From contig CAIMKZ010000105.1 in NCBI GenBank assembly GCA_903842065.1, forward strand, positions 1 to 64,000: a DNA stretch of 64,000 bases. The letters run 5' to 3'. Positions within the stretch are counted from its first letter, which is position 1. Every line of letters starts with the position of its first letter. This DNA is from an uncultured Acidobacteriaceae bacterium. GTDB taxonomy: Bacteria > Acidobacteriota > Terriglobia > Terriglobales > Acidobacteriaceae. Made by a program: the position numbers and the translations under genes. A model generated the notes under the pieces. The model saw only the letters and a program-made list of their open reading frames with translations, was not told the DNA's origin and made no database searches. Positions 23,859-33,022 of this stretch are shown here, one piece after another.

Positions 23859-26854
23859 GCCTTGATCTCCTCTTGCCATCTGCGGATCTCGACCAGGCAG
23901 GAGTTTGCGGCCATCGAGTGCGAGCGCTTGATAATCGACCGGCTGGGCGTGAGCACGTTCACGCACCCTCCGCGATCAGGCGAGCGGCCCGGCTCTCCGA
24001 TGGGCGAGTAGTTTGCCGACGACTCGTAGGAGTGCACCGTTCCCTGCGCAATGCGCTCGGTAACTTGCGCAGCCAATATCACCGAGCCGCGGTCGTTGTG
24101 CATCTCCACCAGATCGTTGTTGCGGATATCGCGCTTAGCCGCGTCTTCAGGATGGATGCGTACGATCCAGTAGTACCAGCCGTCGATCAGCACACGGTGA
24201 TCGGCGATATCGTTCACATAGGAGTCCTTGCCGTCCGTCATGGTGTGGAAGGTGTGGCGCGCGTGCGGGCTGATCAACTGAAGCGGGAAGCGCTTATACG
24301 CCTCCGAGCGATGGCCCTCCCACGAGGGAATGTACCTTGACATCGTGGGCCGCTCCGGATCGTCGGGAGCAAAACGCACGAGCGAGCTCGACACGAACTC
24401 GATCTTTCCTGATTGCGTCTGCAATCCCTCGCGCCACTTGCCGGCATAGTCCGAGGGCAGCGGCGCAACCTCAGGCAGATCCTTCGGCCGGCCATCATAA
24501 AACCAGCGCCAGCTCACCGGATCGCGCTTCTCCACGGGTGGAGCCGGCACAACAAAGTAGCCCTTCTTCAAAATCTGTTTCCAACTGATGTGCTGCTTGA
24601 GGTCGGTGGAGTCGAAGAGCCGCTTGCACCATCCGAGTTCCGTGGTTCCCTCACTGAAGTAGGCGCCCATGCCCAGCCGCGAAGCCAGCTGCTTGAAGAT
24701 CTCAAAGTCCGACTTCGACTCGCCCAGCGGCTCAATGCACTTGTGCTGCAAGGTGATCACGCGGTAGTTGTTCGACAGGAACGAGTGCGTGCTGTAGCCA
24801 GAGGCGCTGCAGGTCTCCCCAATGTCCCAGCGCTCGAAGTTGGTGCACGCCGGCAGAATAACGTCGGCAAACTTGGCCTCGCCCTCAAACCAGATCGACT
24901 GGTTGACAACGAACTCCAGGCCTTCGTGCTGATACATGCGCGCAAAGCGGTTCGAATCGACCATTGTCGACAGATGCGAACCGCCGTACTTGTAGTACAT
25001 TTTGATCTTCGAGTAGCCCGGCGCAGGAAAGTGCGCTTCCTTGAACTGCGCTTCGATGGTGCGGCCGTCCATTACATGGCCCGCCGCCTCGCCGTTCATG
25101 ATCGCCTCGGGGATGCGCAGCCGCGGCACGGTCTGCTGCACGGTGTTCATGGTTACTACATGCGGCATGCGCTGGTAAAGATGCTGCGCCTCGCCGGTGC
25201 CATGCAGATCGCCGGAGAGACCGCCCTCGGCATAACCCGGAAAGTAGAAACGTGTATCCAGAGGCGAACCGATCTCAAGGTTGCCGATGTTGACTCCCGG
25301 CTTGCCGATGCCCTGCATCGCGGCCAGATAGACCATCGACCGCGCCCACTCGATGCCGGTTGCGTTGCGGCAGGCTCCGCCGAAGCCGGCGCGTCCGCCG
25401 GGCGCAAGATAGGTCTTGCGCTTGGCCCATTCGCGGGCCAGCGATCTCACATCGCGCGCTGGAATCGCTGACTCACCCTCCTGCCATTCAGGCGTCTTGG
25501 GCACGCCGTCCTCTTTGCCGAGCACGTAATCCTGCCACTCTTCAAAGCCCGTGGTGCGGTTTGCAACAAACCACTTGTCGTAGGTGCCCTCTGTCATCCA
25601 CACGTAGGCGATCGCCAGCGCCAGCGCGTTGCCTGTATCGGGCCGGGGAGCCAGCCACTTGCCGCCCATGAACTGCGCCGTGTGGTTGTAGAAAGGATCG
25701 ATATGCACAAACTTGATGCCGAGTTCCTTGGCCCACTGCCGGCGAATCGTGCCTTCCTGCGCCGAGTACACGCCATGCGTCGCCTCCGGATCGCTCGACC
25801 AGAAGACGATCATCTCGCAGTGCTTCAGGCAGTCTTCTACTGTGCCGTATCCATCCGGCATGCCCAGACGCACGGAGTTGCCCCAGTGATGCATGGCACC
25901 CCAATACCAACCCTCCCAGCTGTCCGGGTTGTGCGCCGCGTAGGTAGTGCCGATGATGTTGAAGAAGCGGTTGCGCGCCGAAAGATAGTAGCCCAGGTTG
26001 CCCCAGGTGTGATGCGAGCCGGTGCTGTTCAGGATGGCCCCGGGACCGTGCTCGCGCTTGACGCGCTTGATCTCTCCGGCCACAAGGTCCAGCGCTTCAT
26101 CCCAGCTGATGCGTTCGTAACCAGAGACCCCCCGGTACTGCGGATTGCGCTCGCCATTGGGATCGAAATCGACGCGCTTCATCGGGTAAAGAAGCCGGTC
26201 CTTGGAATAGATCGTCGATTTCAACGCCTGCGTAAAGGAGGCCACTGAGGTGCGTCGCGGCGGGGTAAACTTCTTCCCTCGCGCCTCAATCGTCCAGGCT
26301 GGTGCGTCCTCATCGGTTAGCTCCAGATTCGAGATGCGGACGATCTTGCCGTCTTTCACGTCCACGTTTACTGCGCCGCCGTTGGTGTTGTTTACGTAAC
26401 GCGTGCAACCGTCTTTTCGAGAGATGCCGAACTTCGAGAAAGCGAACTGCGCCTCGCCGGCGATGTCCATGAAATGCGTTACGTAGCGGTCGTCGCCCTC
26501 GAAATCGGTACGGAAGTTCTTCATCAGATGGATCATGTCCATGTAACTACGCCATGGAACAAAGAGCTTGACCGCGTCGCGCGCACTATCGATTAGCAGT
26601 GTTGCGTCTGGCTTCTCAGCCATGTCCGATCCGGTGCGAATGACGCCTCCCTGAAAGGCGAACCAGCGTGCGATCGATTTGTCGACCAGCCGAATCTCGA
26701 TGGTGAAATCCATCTGGGCCAGCATCTTGCGCATCGACTCAGATCTGCGCGCCGCTACTCGGAAGAACGGAGCCATACAGGCCAGAATGATCCGCAGTTC
26801 TAAGGCCGCCAGCCGTTCCACTACATTGGGCTTAATAATCGCCAAAACAGCCAC
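23855..26854 (-). CDS. athL: molybdopterin large subunit, pyrogallol-phloroglucinol transhydroxylase family, with SCP2-like N-terminal extension
   Basis: 999 residues if translated from the GTG at 26854; an ATG at 26776 (Met27) is an alternative. Residues about 150-999 match transhydroxylase AthL nearly end to end: GKKFTPPRRTS, GSHHTWGNLGY at 279-289, NPDSWEGW with Asp311-Ser312 (equivalents of the active-site Asp and Mo-ligand Ser), YFPGYAEGGLSGD, QSIWFEGEAKFADVILPACTNFERWDI. No Tat signal, so cytosolic. Residues about 45-132 form an extra domain resembling SCP2 sterol-carrier folds (KPDATLLIDSARDAVKLF). The family includes transhydroxylase, which isomerises pyrogallol to phloroglucinol, and catechol dehydroxylases; the exact reaction is inferred. 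Confidence 0.88.
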   Translation of the reverse strand: MAVLAIIKPNVVERLAALELRIILACMAPFFRVAARRSESMRKMLAQMDFTIEIRLVDKSIARWFAFQGGVIRTGSDMAEKPDATLLIDSARDAVKLFVPWRSYMDMIHLMKNFRTDFEGDDRYVTHFMDIAGEAQFAFSKFGISRKDGCTRYVNNTNGGAVNVDVKDGKIVRISNLELTDEDAPAWTIEARGKKFTPPRRTSVASFTQALKSTIYSKDRLLYPMKRVDFDPNGERNPQYRGVSGYERISWDEALDLVAGEIKRVKREHGPGAILNSTGSHHTWGNLGYYLSARNRFFNIIGTTYAAHNPDSWEGWYWGAMHHWGNSVRLGMPDGYGTVEDCLKHCEMIVFWSSDPEATHGVYSAQEGTIRRQWAKELGIKFVHIDPFYNHTAQFMGGKWLAPRPDTGNALALAIAYVWMTEGTYDKWFVANRTTGFEEWQDYVLGKEDGVPKTPEWQEGESAIPARDVRSLAREWAKRKTYLAPGGRAGFGGACRNATGIEWARSMVYLAAMQGIGKPGVNIGNLEIGSPLDTRFYFPGYAEGGLSGDLHGTGEAQHLYQRMPHVVTMNTVQQTVPRLRIPEAIMNGEAAGHVMDGRTIEAQFKEAHFPAPGYSKIKMYYKYGGSHLSTMVDSNRFARMYQHEGLEFVVNQSIWFEGEAKFADVILPACTNFERWDIGETCSASGYSTHSFLSNNYRVITLQHKCIEPLGESKSDFEIFKQLASRLGMGAYFSEGTTELGWCKRLFDSTDLKQHISWKQILKKGYFVVPAPPVEKRDPVSWRWFYDGRPKDLPEVAPLPSDYAGKWREGLQTQSGKIEFVSSSLVRFAPDDPERPTMSRYIPSWEGHRSEAYKRFPLQLISPHARHTFHTMTDGKDSYVNDIADHRVLIDGWYYWIVRIHPEDAAKRDIRNNDLVEMHNDRGSVILAAQVTERIAQGTVHSYESSANYSPIGEPGRSPDRGGCVNVLTPSRSIIKRSHSMAANSCLVEIRRWQEEIKA

Positions 26855-26913
26855 CTGCTTTAGAAAGTGTCTTCATTCTTTGAGATTCAAGTTCTATGTT
26901 GGAGGTTGCTGCC

Positions 26914-26962
26914 TATACCGTCAAATACTATAATTGCGATTGTTCTATACCTGTGGGGTATA
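26914..26962. promoter_or_regulatory. LysR-type binding dyad in the divergent promoter
   Basis: TATACC, five bases, GGTATA forms a perfect dyad at 26946-26962. It contains a T-N11-A core and ends two bases before the LysR start codon. A second TATACC half-site lies at 26914-26919, 32 bases (about three helical turns) upstream, towards the Mo-enzyme gene. This arrangement is typical for autoregulation and activation of the divergent target by LysR proteins. Confidence 0.6.
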
Positions 26963-26963
26963 T

Positions 26964-27872
26964 ATGGAGCTCCGCCATCTGCGCTACTTTATCGCCTGTG
27001 CTGAATCGGAAGGCATTGCCCGGGCCGCCGAGCGTCTGCACATGGCACAACCGGCGCTCACCCGCCAGATTCACGCCCTCGAAGCAGAGATGAACGTTAC
27101 GCTCTTTGAGCGCTCCCGGCGCGGAGTCCGTCTCACATATCCGGGTGAAGTGTTTTTGGCCGACGTTCAGCGGCTGATGGACGGTCTGCAAGAAGCGTTA
27201 TTTAGAGCTTCGCAGGCACAGGCGGGTAAAGTCGGCGCTCTCAAGATCGGTCTGGTCGAGTCTTTTAGCTGGCATGAGACATTGATCGATCCAATCCGCT
27301 GCTTCCGCCTGCGCAATTCCGAAGTGGCGCTGAGCGTTTCCGTGATGCCATCCCCTGAGCAACTTGCGGCTCTGCGCGATGGACACATCTCCGCGGGCTT
27401 TCTGTTTGACCGGCCGAATGAAGACGATACCCTTGACGGTCTTGTGATTCTGAAAGACCCGGTTTGGCTGGCCGTGCATGAAAGTTCGCCCTGGGCGAAG
27501 CATCCGCCCAGCCGTCTGGCCGAACTTGCCGACGAGACCTTCTATTGGTTCACCCGCAAACTGAATCCCGCTTTCTATGACATATTGATGCAGGCATGCG
27601 AGAAGAGCGGTCTTTCGCCTCGCATGGTGGAGGGCGGTTCTACCGATTCAACGAACCTTAGCTTTGTAGCCGCAGGCCTGGGATGCACCTTTCTTTCCGC
27701 ACAGGCCAAATGGCGAAAGCCGCGCAACGTTAAGATTGTGCCAGTGGGTGACCTGAAGATTATTCGCAGCATGGAACTGGTTTGGCGCAAAGATAATCAG
27801 CAGCAGGCGCTTCGCAATTTCATTCAAATGTTTCGCGCACAGCGCTCACGGCGAGTTCCGGCGGCTAAATAG
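26964..27872 (+). CDS. LysR-family transcriptional regulator
   Basis: 302 residues from the ATG at 26964. The N-terminal winged helix-turn-helix is textbook (MELRHLRYFIACAE, GIARAAERLHMAQPALTRQIHALEAEM). A two-lobed effector domain follows at about 90-300, with EDDTLDGLVILKDPVWLAV and GLGCTFLSAQ. It is divergent from the transhydroxylase operon with 109 bases between starts, and a dyad with T-N11-A geometry sits in that gap. It very probably controls the molybdenum enzyme in response to an aromatic inducer such as a polyphenol; the effector itself is inference. Confidence 0.92.
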   Translation: MELRHLRYFIACAESEGIARAAERLHMAQPALTRQIHALEAEMNVTLFERSRRGVRLTYPGEVFLADVQRLMDGLQEALFRASQAQAGKVGALKIGLVESFSWHETLIDPIRCFRLRNSEVALSVSVMPSPEQLAALRDGHISAGFLFDRPNEDDTLDGLVILKDPVWLAVHESSPWAKHPPSRLAELADETFYWFTRKLNPAFYDILMQACEKSGLSPRMVEGGSTDSTNLSFVAAGLGCTFLSAQAKWRKPRNVKIVPVGDLKIIRSMELVWRKDNQQQALRNFIQMFRAQRSRRVPAAK

Positions 27873-27965
27873 TTGATCGGCCGCAGATTTTCGATTTCTA
27901 TGTACGGCATCCATTTATCATTGAAGTGACTGGGCCATCTCAGTCGTTCGGGGGCTTTCTCAGCT

Positions 27966-29540
27966 ATGGCTCTTACGGTCAAATTTCTTGATCGGCTCAA
28001 AGAAGCGCTCGTGCACCGCGACATCGCGGCAGGCTTCGCGCTCCTCGACAAATTCCGCCAGTGGGACAGTCTCAAAGCGTCGGACCCACTTGCCACTGAG
28101 TTCCTCCTTGACGTAGGTCAATGGGTGAGCTTGGGCTATCGCGACTACGCTTTCTTCGATCGTTTGATGGCTGGCTTCTCCAAAGTTGGACGCAAGCAAT
28201 TGCCCTTGGAAAGCTACGTACGGTTGCGATTCGCGGAGGGCCAGCATGCGTTTTTCAGCCTCGACATGGCTTCTACCGTGTCTATCTTTGCTTTCATCCT
28301 TCAGGTTGAAGAGGGTATTCTCCCTCCTCAGCTCATCATGGTTGCGCATTATTGGAAGTCCCGCGCCCACCGGGTCCGGCTTGAATACGACGCCGGCCTC
28401 TTTCACATTCAGGCAGCAAAGAGCCTGGCGGCTGAATTGAACCTCCCCACTTTTATCGCCACTTGCAAGATTCAGGAATGTCGCATGCTCTTCGGAAAAG
28501 GGCATCGCAAAGACAACTTCCGTCTTCTTGACGAGGCCGAAGAGGTGCTCGGGACTACCGACGACGCACTCAATCTCGGCGATATTGAATTGGCCCGGGG
28601 GCGTTTCGTGCGCCGGCTGGGTGACTATCCCAAGGCGCTTTGGCACTTTGAACGCGCCATCACAATCTACTGCTCGCGCTTTCCCAGCCGGGTGAATGTG
28701 GGCCGCGCGCTGGTGAATGCCGCATACGTCAAGCGGCTGATCGCTCTCGACCTCAAGCGGCGTCAGAACTCCGGCCCCGCCCGAGCAGCCGATCACGCCC
28801 GCTTTCGGGAAGTGTGTCACGAGGCTCTGGCCTTGCTGGAACACGCCAGCGAAATCTACGCGAGGCTGAAGCACCAGCCGGGAACCGGCTCGGTGCTTGT
28901 AAACAGCGGCTATCTGCATCTCGACATTGGCAACATCGACCAGGCAGAGGCAGACGCAGCCCGAGCGTACAGCCTGGGCGAGCAGAAGAGGGACGATGTA
29001 CTGCTGGCCCGTGCCCGCATCTTGCAGGCCACCATTCAGAACGAACGCGCCGAAGAGCAGCTTGGCAATCCGCAAGAAATTACAACCTGTGCTTTCAATG
29101 CGCAAAGCCACGCCGAAGAGGCGATCGTTCTGGCCAAGAGAACAGATAACATTCGTATCCTCGCCGGCGCTTATGTAGTGCGCGGTTTCATCGCCGCCAG
29201 CGACTTCTTTTCAGACTGGGAGAAGGCCAAGCAGTTTGCAGCGCTCGCCGGCGAACTGCTCGGCAAAGACGATCTCGATCACCTGTCCAAGCAACTCGCC
29301 TTGCTCAAGGCAAATATTCTGCGCGCAACAGGCATCGATGGCACGCTGCGAGCATGGTCGGAGGGCGAAACCGGAGAAAAGAGCTTCCAGCAGATCACCG
29401 AAGAGTTCGCGGAGCTGGTGATCCCCAAGGTATGGGAGAAGCAGGATCGCAAGATCGCGCGCGTCGCCGACGTACTGTGCGTCTCACCGAAGAAGGTCAG
29501 GCGCATCCTGAAGAACCGCGGGCTTCTCGAGCAAAAGTAG
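27966..29540 (+). CDS. large helical-repeat protein with C-terminal helix-turn-helix
   Basis: 524 residues, all helical, no signal peptide. Residues about 180-420 contain TPR-like helix pairs (DDALNLGDIELARGRFVRRLGDYPKALWHFERAI; VLVNSGYLHLDIGNIDQAEADAARAYSLG). The last 50 residues (KIARVADVLCVSPKKVRRILKNRGLL) look like a Fis-type helix-turn-helix. Such architecture suggests a regulator that senses a partner through the repeat scaffold. I do not recognise a named family. It follows the LysR gene on the same strand after 93 bases, so it may belong to the same regulatory unit. The ribosome-binding site is weak. Confidence 0.65.
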   Translation: MALTVKFLDRLKEALVHRDIAAGFALLDKFRQWDSLKASDPLATEFLLDVGQWVSLGYRDYAFFDRLMAGFSKVGRKQLPLESYVRLRFAEGQHAFFSLDMASTVSIFAFILQVEEGILPPQLIMVAHYWKSRAHRVRLEYDAGLFHIQAAKSLAAELNLPTFIATCKIQECRMLFGKGHRKDNFRLLDEAEEVLGTTDDALNLGDIELARGRFVRRLGDYPKALWHFERAITIYCSRFPSRVNVGRALVNAAYVKRLIALDLKRRQNSGPARAADHARFREVCHEALALLEHASEIYARLKHQPGTGSVLVNSGYLHLDIGNIDQAEADAARAYSLGEQKRDDVLLARARILQATIQNERAEEQLGNPQEITTCAFNAQSHAEEAIVLAKRTDNIRILAGAYVVRGFIAASDFFSDWEKAKQFAALAGELLGKDDLDHLSKQLALLKANILRATGIDGTLRAWSEGETGEKSFQQITEEFAELVIPKVWEKQDRKIARVADVLCVSPKKVRRILKNRGLLEQK

Positions 29541-29651
29541 ACCGCATCGCCCCGCCCGGAAAGCATCCTTCCGCGCACTGATCCAGAGTGGGGCGCTTCT
29601 GATACTGCACTACGAGCTTGTTGAAATAGGCACCGTTCTGCAGCGTGCAGA

Positions 29652-31040
29652 TTAGAGTCCCTTCTTGATCAGGTCCATCAGGCCGTTGACGATGCCATTC
29701 TCGGCGCACCCTCTGAGAACCGGCGTCGTGTTGACCTCGAAGTTCGGCGTGTCGTAGGTTGCGTCATCGACCAGATAGCCCGCGCGGCCGTTGGCTAGAG
29801 TAATCATCATCGTATTGGCCAGCGGCGAGACAGATTTCAGATGCCAGTAGATGTTGGTTACTACCTCGCCCGATACCCAGGTAAAAGCGATGTGATCGAC
29901 AAGAATGACTCCGACACGGATGGGCACACCGTCCTTGAAGTCCTGATAGGTGTAGACATCCGACATCTTTTCCGGCTTGGCAGGACACAGAAACTGGCTC
30001 TCGGCGGCAACGATGCGCGGCGCGGTGGTCCGCGCCTGAATCTGATTCGTGACTCGGAGTACCTCCGAGCCCAGTATGAAGCCCTCTGCATCCATCGCCT
30101 GGTAGGCTAGTTGGCGGATTTGAGTGCGATCGGGTGCGGCTGGCGGTTTGCCGGTTTGCGGCGTGGTCCCGGGAGCTATCGCAGCGGCCGGTGGCCGGAC
30201 GGGTGTTGACGTGCCTCCTGCCGGGCCCGGTATGGTGCCACTGAACTTGGGATTCTGATCACCGGCCGCGCCGATTGTGAACAGCGCCACCACCTTGTCG
30301 TTGTAACGCTGCTCGATAAGATGCGCCGCAGCTTCTGCCAGATCGCCGCTTACGGCAATCGTGTTGAGGGTCACGATGGAATGCACTGCATAGTTGAACA
30401 GGATTGCTATCGGCTCGCCGGTAAGGGTTTCGAACTTGACGACCGAAACCGTCTTGTCGGATTTGCCGGCCGGATTGTATCCCGCGCCCCAGCCCCGCGG
30501 TGGCAGGTACATATCGCGGTTCACGTTCACATCCGCGCTTCCGGTACCGAGGCCCATGCGGGCAGGCTGCATCGACGATTTCGCGCGCTTGAGTGCGTCG
30601 ACGATCTTGTCGTTGGTCGCCGCCATATAGGCATCCTGCTCCGGCGAGACTGCTTTAAAGAACGGGCCTCCGCCGCCCAGGCGAGGTGCACTGTGGTCAT
30701 GGCTGGCCGTGATCACGATGTGGTCCGCCGCGATTCCCAACTCGCTCTGAATGCGCTGGCGCAGCGGCATCATGTCCATGAGATGAACCGCTTCAATGGC
30801 GACGATCGCAACCGGACCGGAGCCGCTGTCCAACACCAGCGCCCGCGCGAAGATCGGGTCATGAACTCCGTCAAAATCTCCCCCCCCGAGCGTAATCGGC
30901 TCCAGTTTAGTGAGATCCTTCGGAGTGATATCGACCTTGGCCGCACCGACGCGCAGTGTGCCCGAATCGCCAGCAACGGCCAATTGTGCGCTCAAGCATG
31001 CAAGTGCGACGATCAGGGCTAAGGTGCGCTTCTTTGTCAT
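29652..31040 (-). CDS. secreted neutral-ceramidase N-domain-like protein, paralog 1
   Basis: 462 residues from the ATG at 31040, which follows AGGAG and starts a signal peptide (MTKKRTLALIVALACLSAQLAVA). It has the neutral/alkaline ceramidase N-terminal fold: LRVGAAKVDITP, DPIFARALVLDSG, and the Zn-site HxH in SHDHSAP (113-119). Where true neutral ceramidases have GD-x-S-P-N with the catalytic Ser, this protein has GDQNP, so the nucleophile seems absent. Ceramide hydrolysis should therefore not be assumed. Two paralogs lie at 38911 and 62688. An insert of Pro-rich linker (about 275-300) is peculiar to copies 1 and 3. Confidence 0.78.
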   Translation of the reverse strand: MTKKRTLALIVALACLSAQLAVAGDSGTLRVGAAKVDITPKDLTKLEPITLGGGDFDGVHDPIFARALVLDSGSGPVAIVAIEAVHLMDMMPLRQRIQSELGIAADHIVITASHDHSAPRLGGGGPFFKAVSPEQDAYMAATNDKIVDALKRAKSSMQPARMGLGTGSADVNVNRDMYLPPRGWGAGYNPAGKSDKTVSVVKFETLTGEPIAILFNYAVHSIVTLNTIAVSGDLAEAAAHLIEQRYNDKVVALFTIGAAGDQNPKFSGTIPGPAGGTSTPVRPPAAAIAPGTTPQTGKPPAAPDRTQIRQLAYQAMDAEGFILGSEVLRVTNQIQARTTAPRIVAAESQFLCPAKPEKMSDVYTYQDFKDGVPIRVGVILVDHIAFTWVSGEVVTNIYWHLKSVSPLANTMMITLANGRAGYLVDDATYDTPNFEVNTTPVLRGCAENGIVNGLMDLIKKGL

Positions 31041-31147
31041 AATTGCTCCTGCTTCAACTTCGGAGAGGCGACTGACTCGATGATCCTGCAACTTGAGGAT
31101 ACTGCCGCCTGTTTCATGTTGGCTGAACGAATCTTCAGCACTTGCGA

Positions 31148-32740
31148 TCAGCGCCCGGTCGTATCCATCTGATGCTTCAGGTTCTCAATGAAGAGGTCGC
31201 ATATCTGCCTGCGCAACCCGGCCTTCGCGACCGGCCCGTTGTCGGTGAATTCGATGTAGGCGCGCTCTGCTGGATCGAACTTCGGCCAGTTGGGCATGCC
31301 CGCGCCATTTGGATTACCCGTCTTTGCGAAGTTCGTCCAGTAGGTCTGCATCTCATTTGAGATCCTCCGATCCGCTTCTCCGTATGGCCCGCCCAGGTTA
31401 TTCTGCGTCACCGGCAGCAGATTGCCAAACACGTACGGCAACTCGGCGGAATGATGCGGCGCAGGCTGTCCGGGAATGGCGTGATCGAACTGATACTCAT
31501 AAACCGGATTCTTCGCGGTCGAATGCCATATCGCTTCCTGCACGGCGCCGCAACGCTCGGGAAGATTCCCCTCCGTCTGAAACTGCAGCGACACCGAGCC
31601 GTACTTCGGGTCGGCGTTGCCATCGCCGGGGACGTCGAGGCCGTAGAAGGCTAGCGCCTTGTCGGCATTGATTCCGAAGGCCTCGGCAACCGCCTTACGC
31701 AGCGCCTCTGGTTTGGGTCCGGCCATCTCCTGAGCGTTATTACCGATCATCATCGGAATGGGATTAGCTTTGCCGCTCGCGAATGCCTGCCTTGCATTCA
31801 CAGGCATGTACCAGCCATCGACGATCGCCAGTCCCAGATTCAATCTCCCCATCTCATTCGCCGCCGCAACGGAAGCTTTCTGGAGTTGCGCTGCCGGCAT
31901 CGCCCTCAGGAACTTGATGGTCTCCGCTCCGGCTGGCGCCTGCATCTTCGCGGCCAGCTGCTCGCCTGTCTGCTCGGCTTCCTTCAGCGTCGGGAACGAG
32001 CGCACTCCGGCGGAGCTGCTCTCCTGGATCAGGCGATGGACCAAACCCATCGAAAGCGGTGAAGTAACCATATACGCCGTATCTCCGCCACCCGCCGATT
32101 GCCCGAACACGGTCACGTTATTCGGATCGCCGCCGAATCTCGCAATGTTCTCGTGCACCCACTTCAGCGCCGCCAGCTGATCGAGCAAGCCGTAGTTTCC
32201 CGAGGAGTGATGAGCCGATTCAGCCGTAAGTCCGGGATGGGCGAAGAATCCAAAGATTCCCAGACGGTAGTTGATGGTGACAACGACCACGCCCTTGCGG
32301 CTGAGAGACGCGCCGTCAAAATAGTCCACATTTGAGCCGCCGCCGGTGTTGCCGCCCCCAAAGATCCAGAACATCACAGGCTTCTTGGATCGGGACGGCC
32401 ATTCTGACGTCCAGACATTCAGATACAGGCAGTCTTCGTTGCTGCCGGTAGCCTCCTGGCGGTTCCAGTCACGCATCTCCTGAACGCAGGAAGCGCCGAA
32501 CGCGCCGGCATTGCGCACACCCTTCCATGTCACCACTGGAGCCGGCTCGCGCCAGCGTAGATCTCCGACCGGTGGGGCAGCATAGGGCACACCCTTGAAG
32601 ACTGCGCCGCTGGCCAGGACCTGCCCGCGTATCTGTCCACCCGACACGGTAACCGTGGGGCCAGACTGAGCCGCATCCGAAAAAATGCTCGCGCCGCAAG
32701 CAACCATCCCGGCGGCTAGAAGGAAAGGACGGAAACGCAT
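31148..32740 (-). CDS. secreted type-B carboxylesterase
   Basis: 530 residues from the ATG at 32740, which has a strong AGGAGG upstream and starts a signal peptide. Alpha/beta-hydrolase of the esterase/lipase type-B family: EDCLYLNVW at 102-110, oxyanion loop GGG at 128-130, nucleophile Ser215 in GQSAG, and a late HSAELPYVFG segment providing the catalytic His. Such enzymes cleave carboxylic esters, for example aromatic or phenolic esters. A 28-bp element shared with two other genes in the window lies 60 bases upstream of the start, suggesting joint control with a TonB receptor and an enoyl-CoA hydratase. Confidence 0.88.
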   Translation of the reverse strand: MRFRPFLLAAGMVACGASIFSDAAQSGPTVTVSGGQIRGQVLASGAVFKGVPYAAPPVGDLRWREPAPVVTWKGVRNAGAFGASCVQEMRDWNRQEATGSNEDCLYLNVWTSEWPSRSKKPVMFWIFGGGNTGGGSNVDYFDGASLSRKGVVVVTINYRLGIFGFFAHPGLTAESAHHSSGNYGLLDQLAALKWVHENIARFGGDPNNVTVFGQSAGGGDTAYMVTSPLSMGLVHRLIQESSSAGVRSFPTLKEAEQTGEQLAAKMQAPAGAETIKFLRAMPAAQLQKASVAAANEMGRLNLGLAIVDGWYMPVNARQAFASGKANPIPMMIGNNAQEMAGPKPEALRKAVAEAFGINADKALAFYGLDVPGDGNADPKYGSVSLQFQTEGNLPERCGAVQEAIWHSTAKNPVYEYQFDHAIPGQPAPHHSAELPYVFGNLLPVTQNNLGGPYGEADRRISNEMQTYWTNFAKTGNPNGAGMPNWPKFDPAERAYIEFTDNGPVAKAGLRRQICDLFIENLKHQMDTTGR

Positions 32741-32800
32741 CAGGATACCTCCTGGGATTAGTTTGTAACCGCTACAGATTTTAGTAGCTCCATGGAGTCG

Positions 32801-32828
32801 CGTATACGTCCGGTCACGTATAGTCTTA
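32801..32828 (-). promoter_or_regulatory. 28-bp repeated regulatory element, copy A
   Basis: On the minus strand, towards the carboxylesterase: TAAGACTATAC, then G, then TGACC, then G, then GACGTATACG. It matches copies B (54250) and C (34738) at 25 of 28 positions. In this copy the core is a perfect dyad, TATACGT-N6-ACGTATA, suggesting a dimeric regulator. The start codon is 60 bases downstream. Confidence 0.7.
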
Positions 32829-33022
32829 TTCAGCATCGAACGGGCAACGCAAGTCGCTTATCGTCAATCAGATAGACATTCGGTGTCGATGCCCGACAGG
32901 CAGATCGTCCTCTAGTTCGTCCAGATCGTACTTCGAGGCGTAAAATCAATCTAGAAAAGTAAATTCGCTATTACAAGACGAACATCGAGCGATGGGTTGC
33001 GAGTGGAGGACGGAGTCGACAT

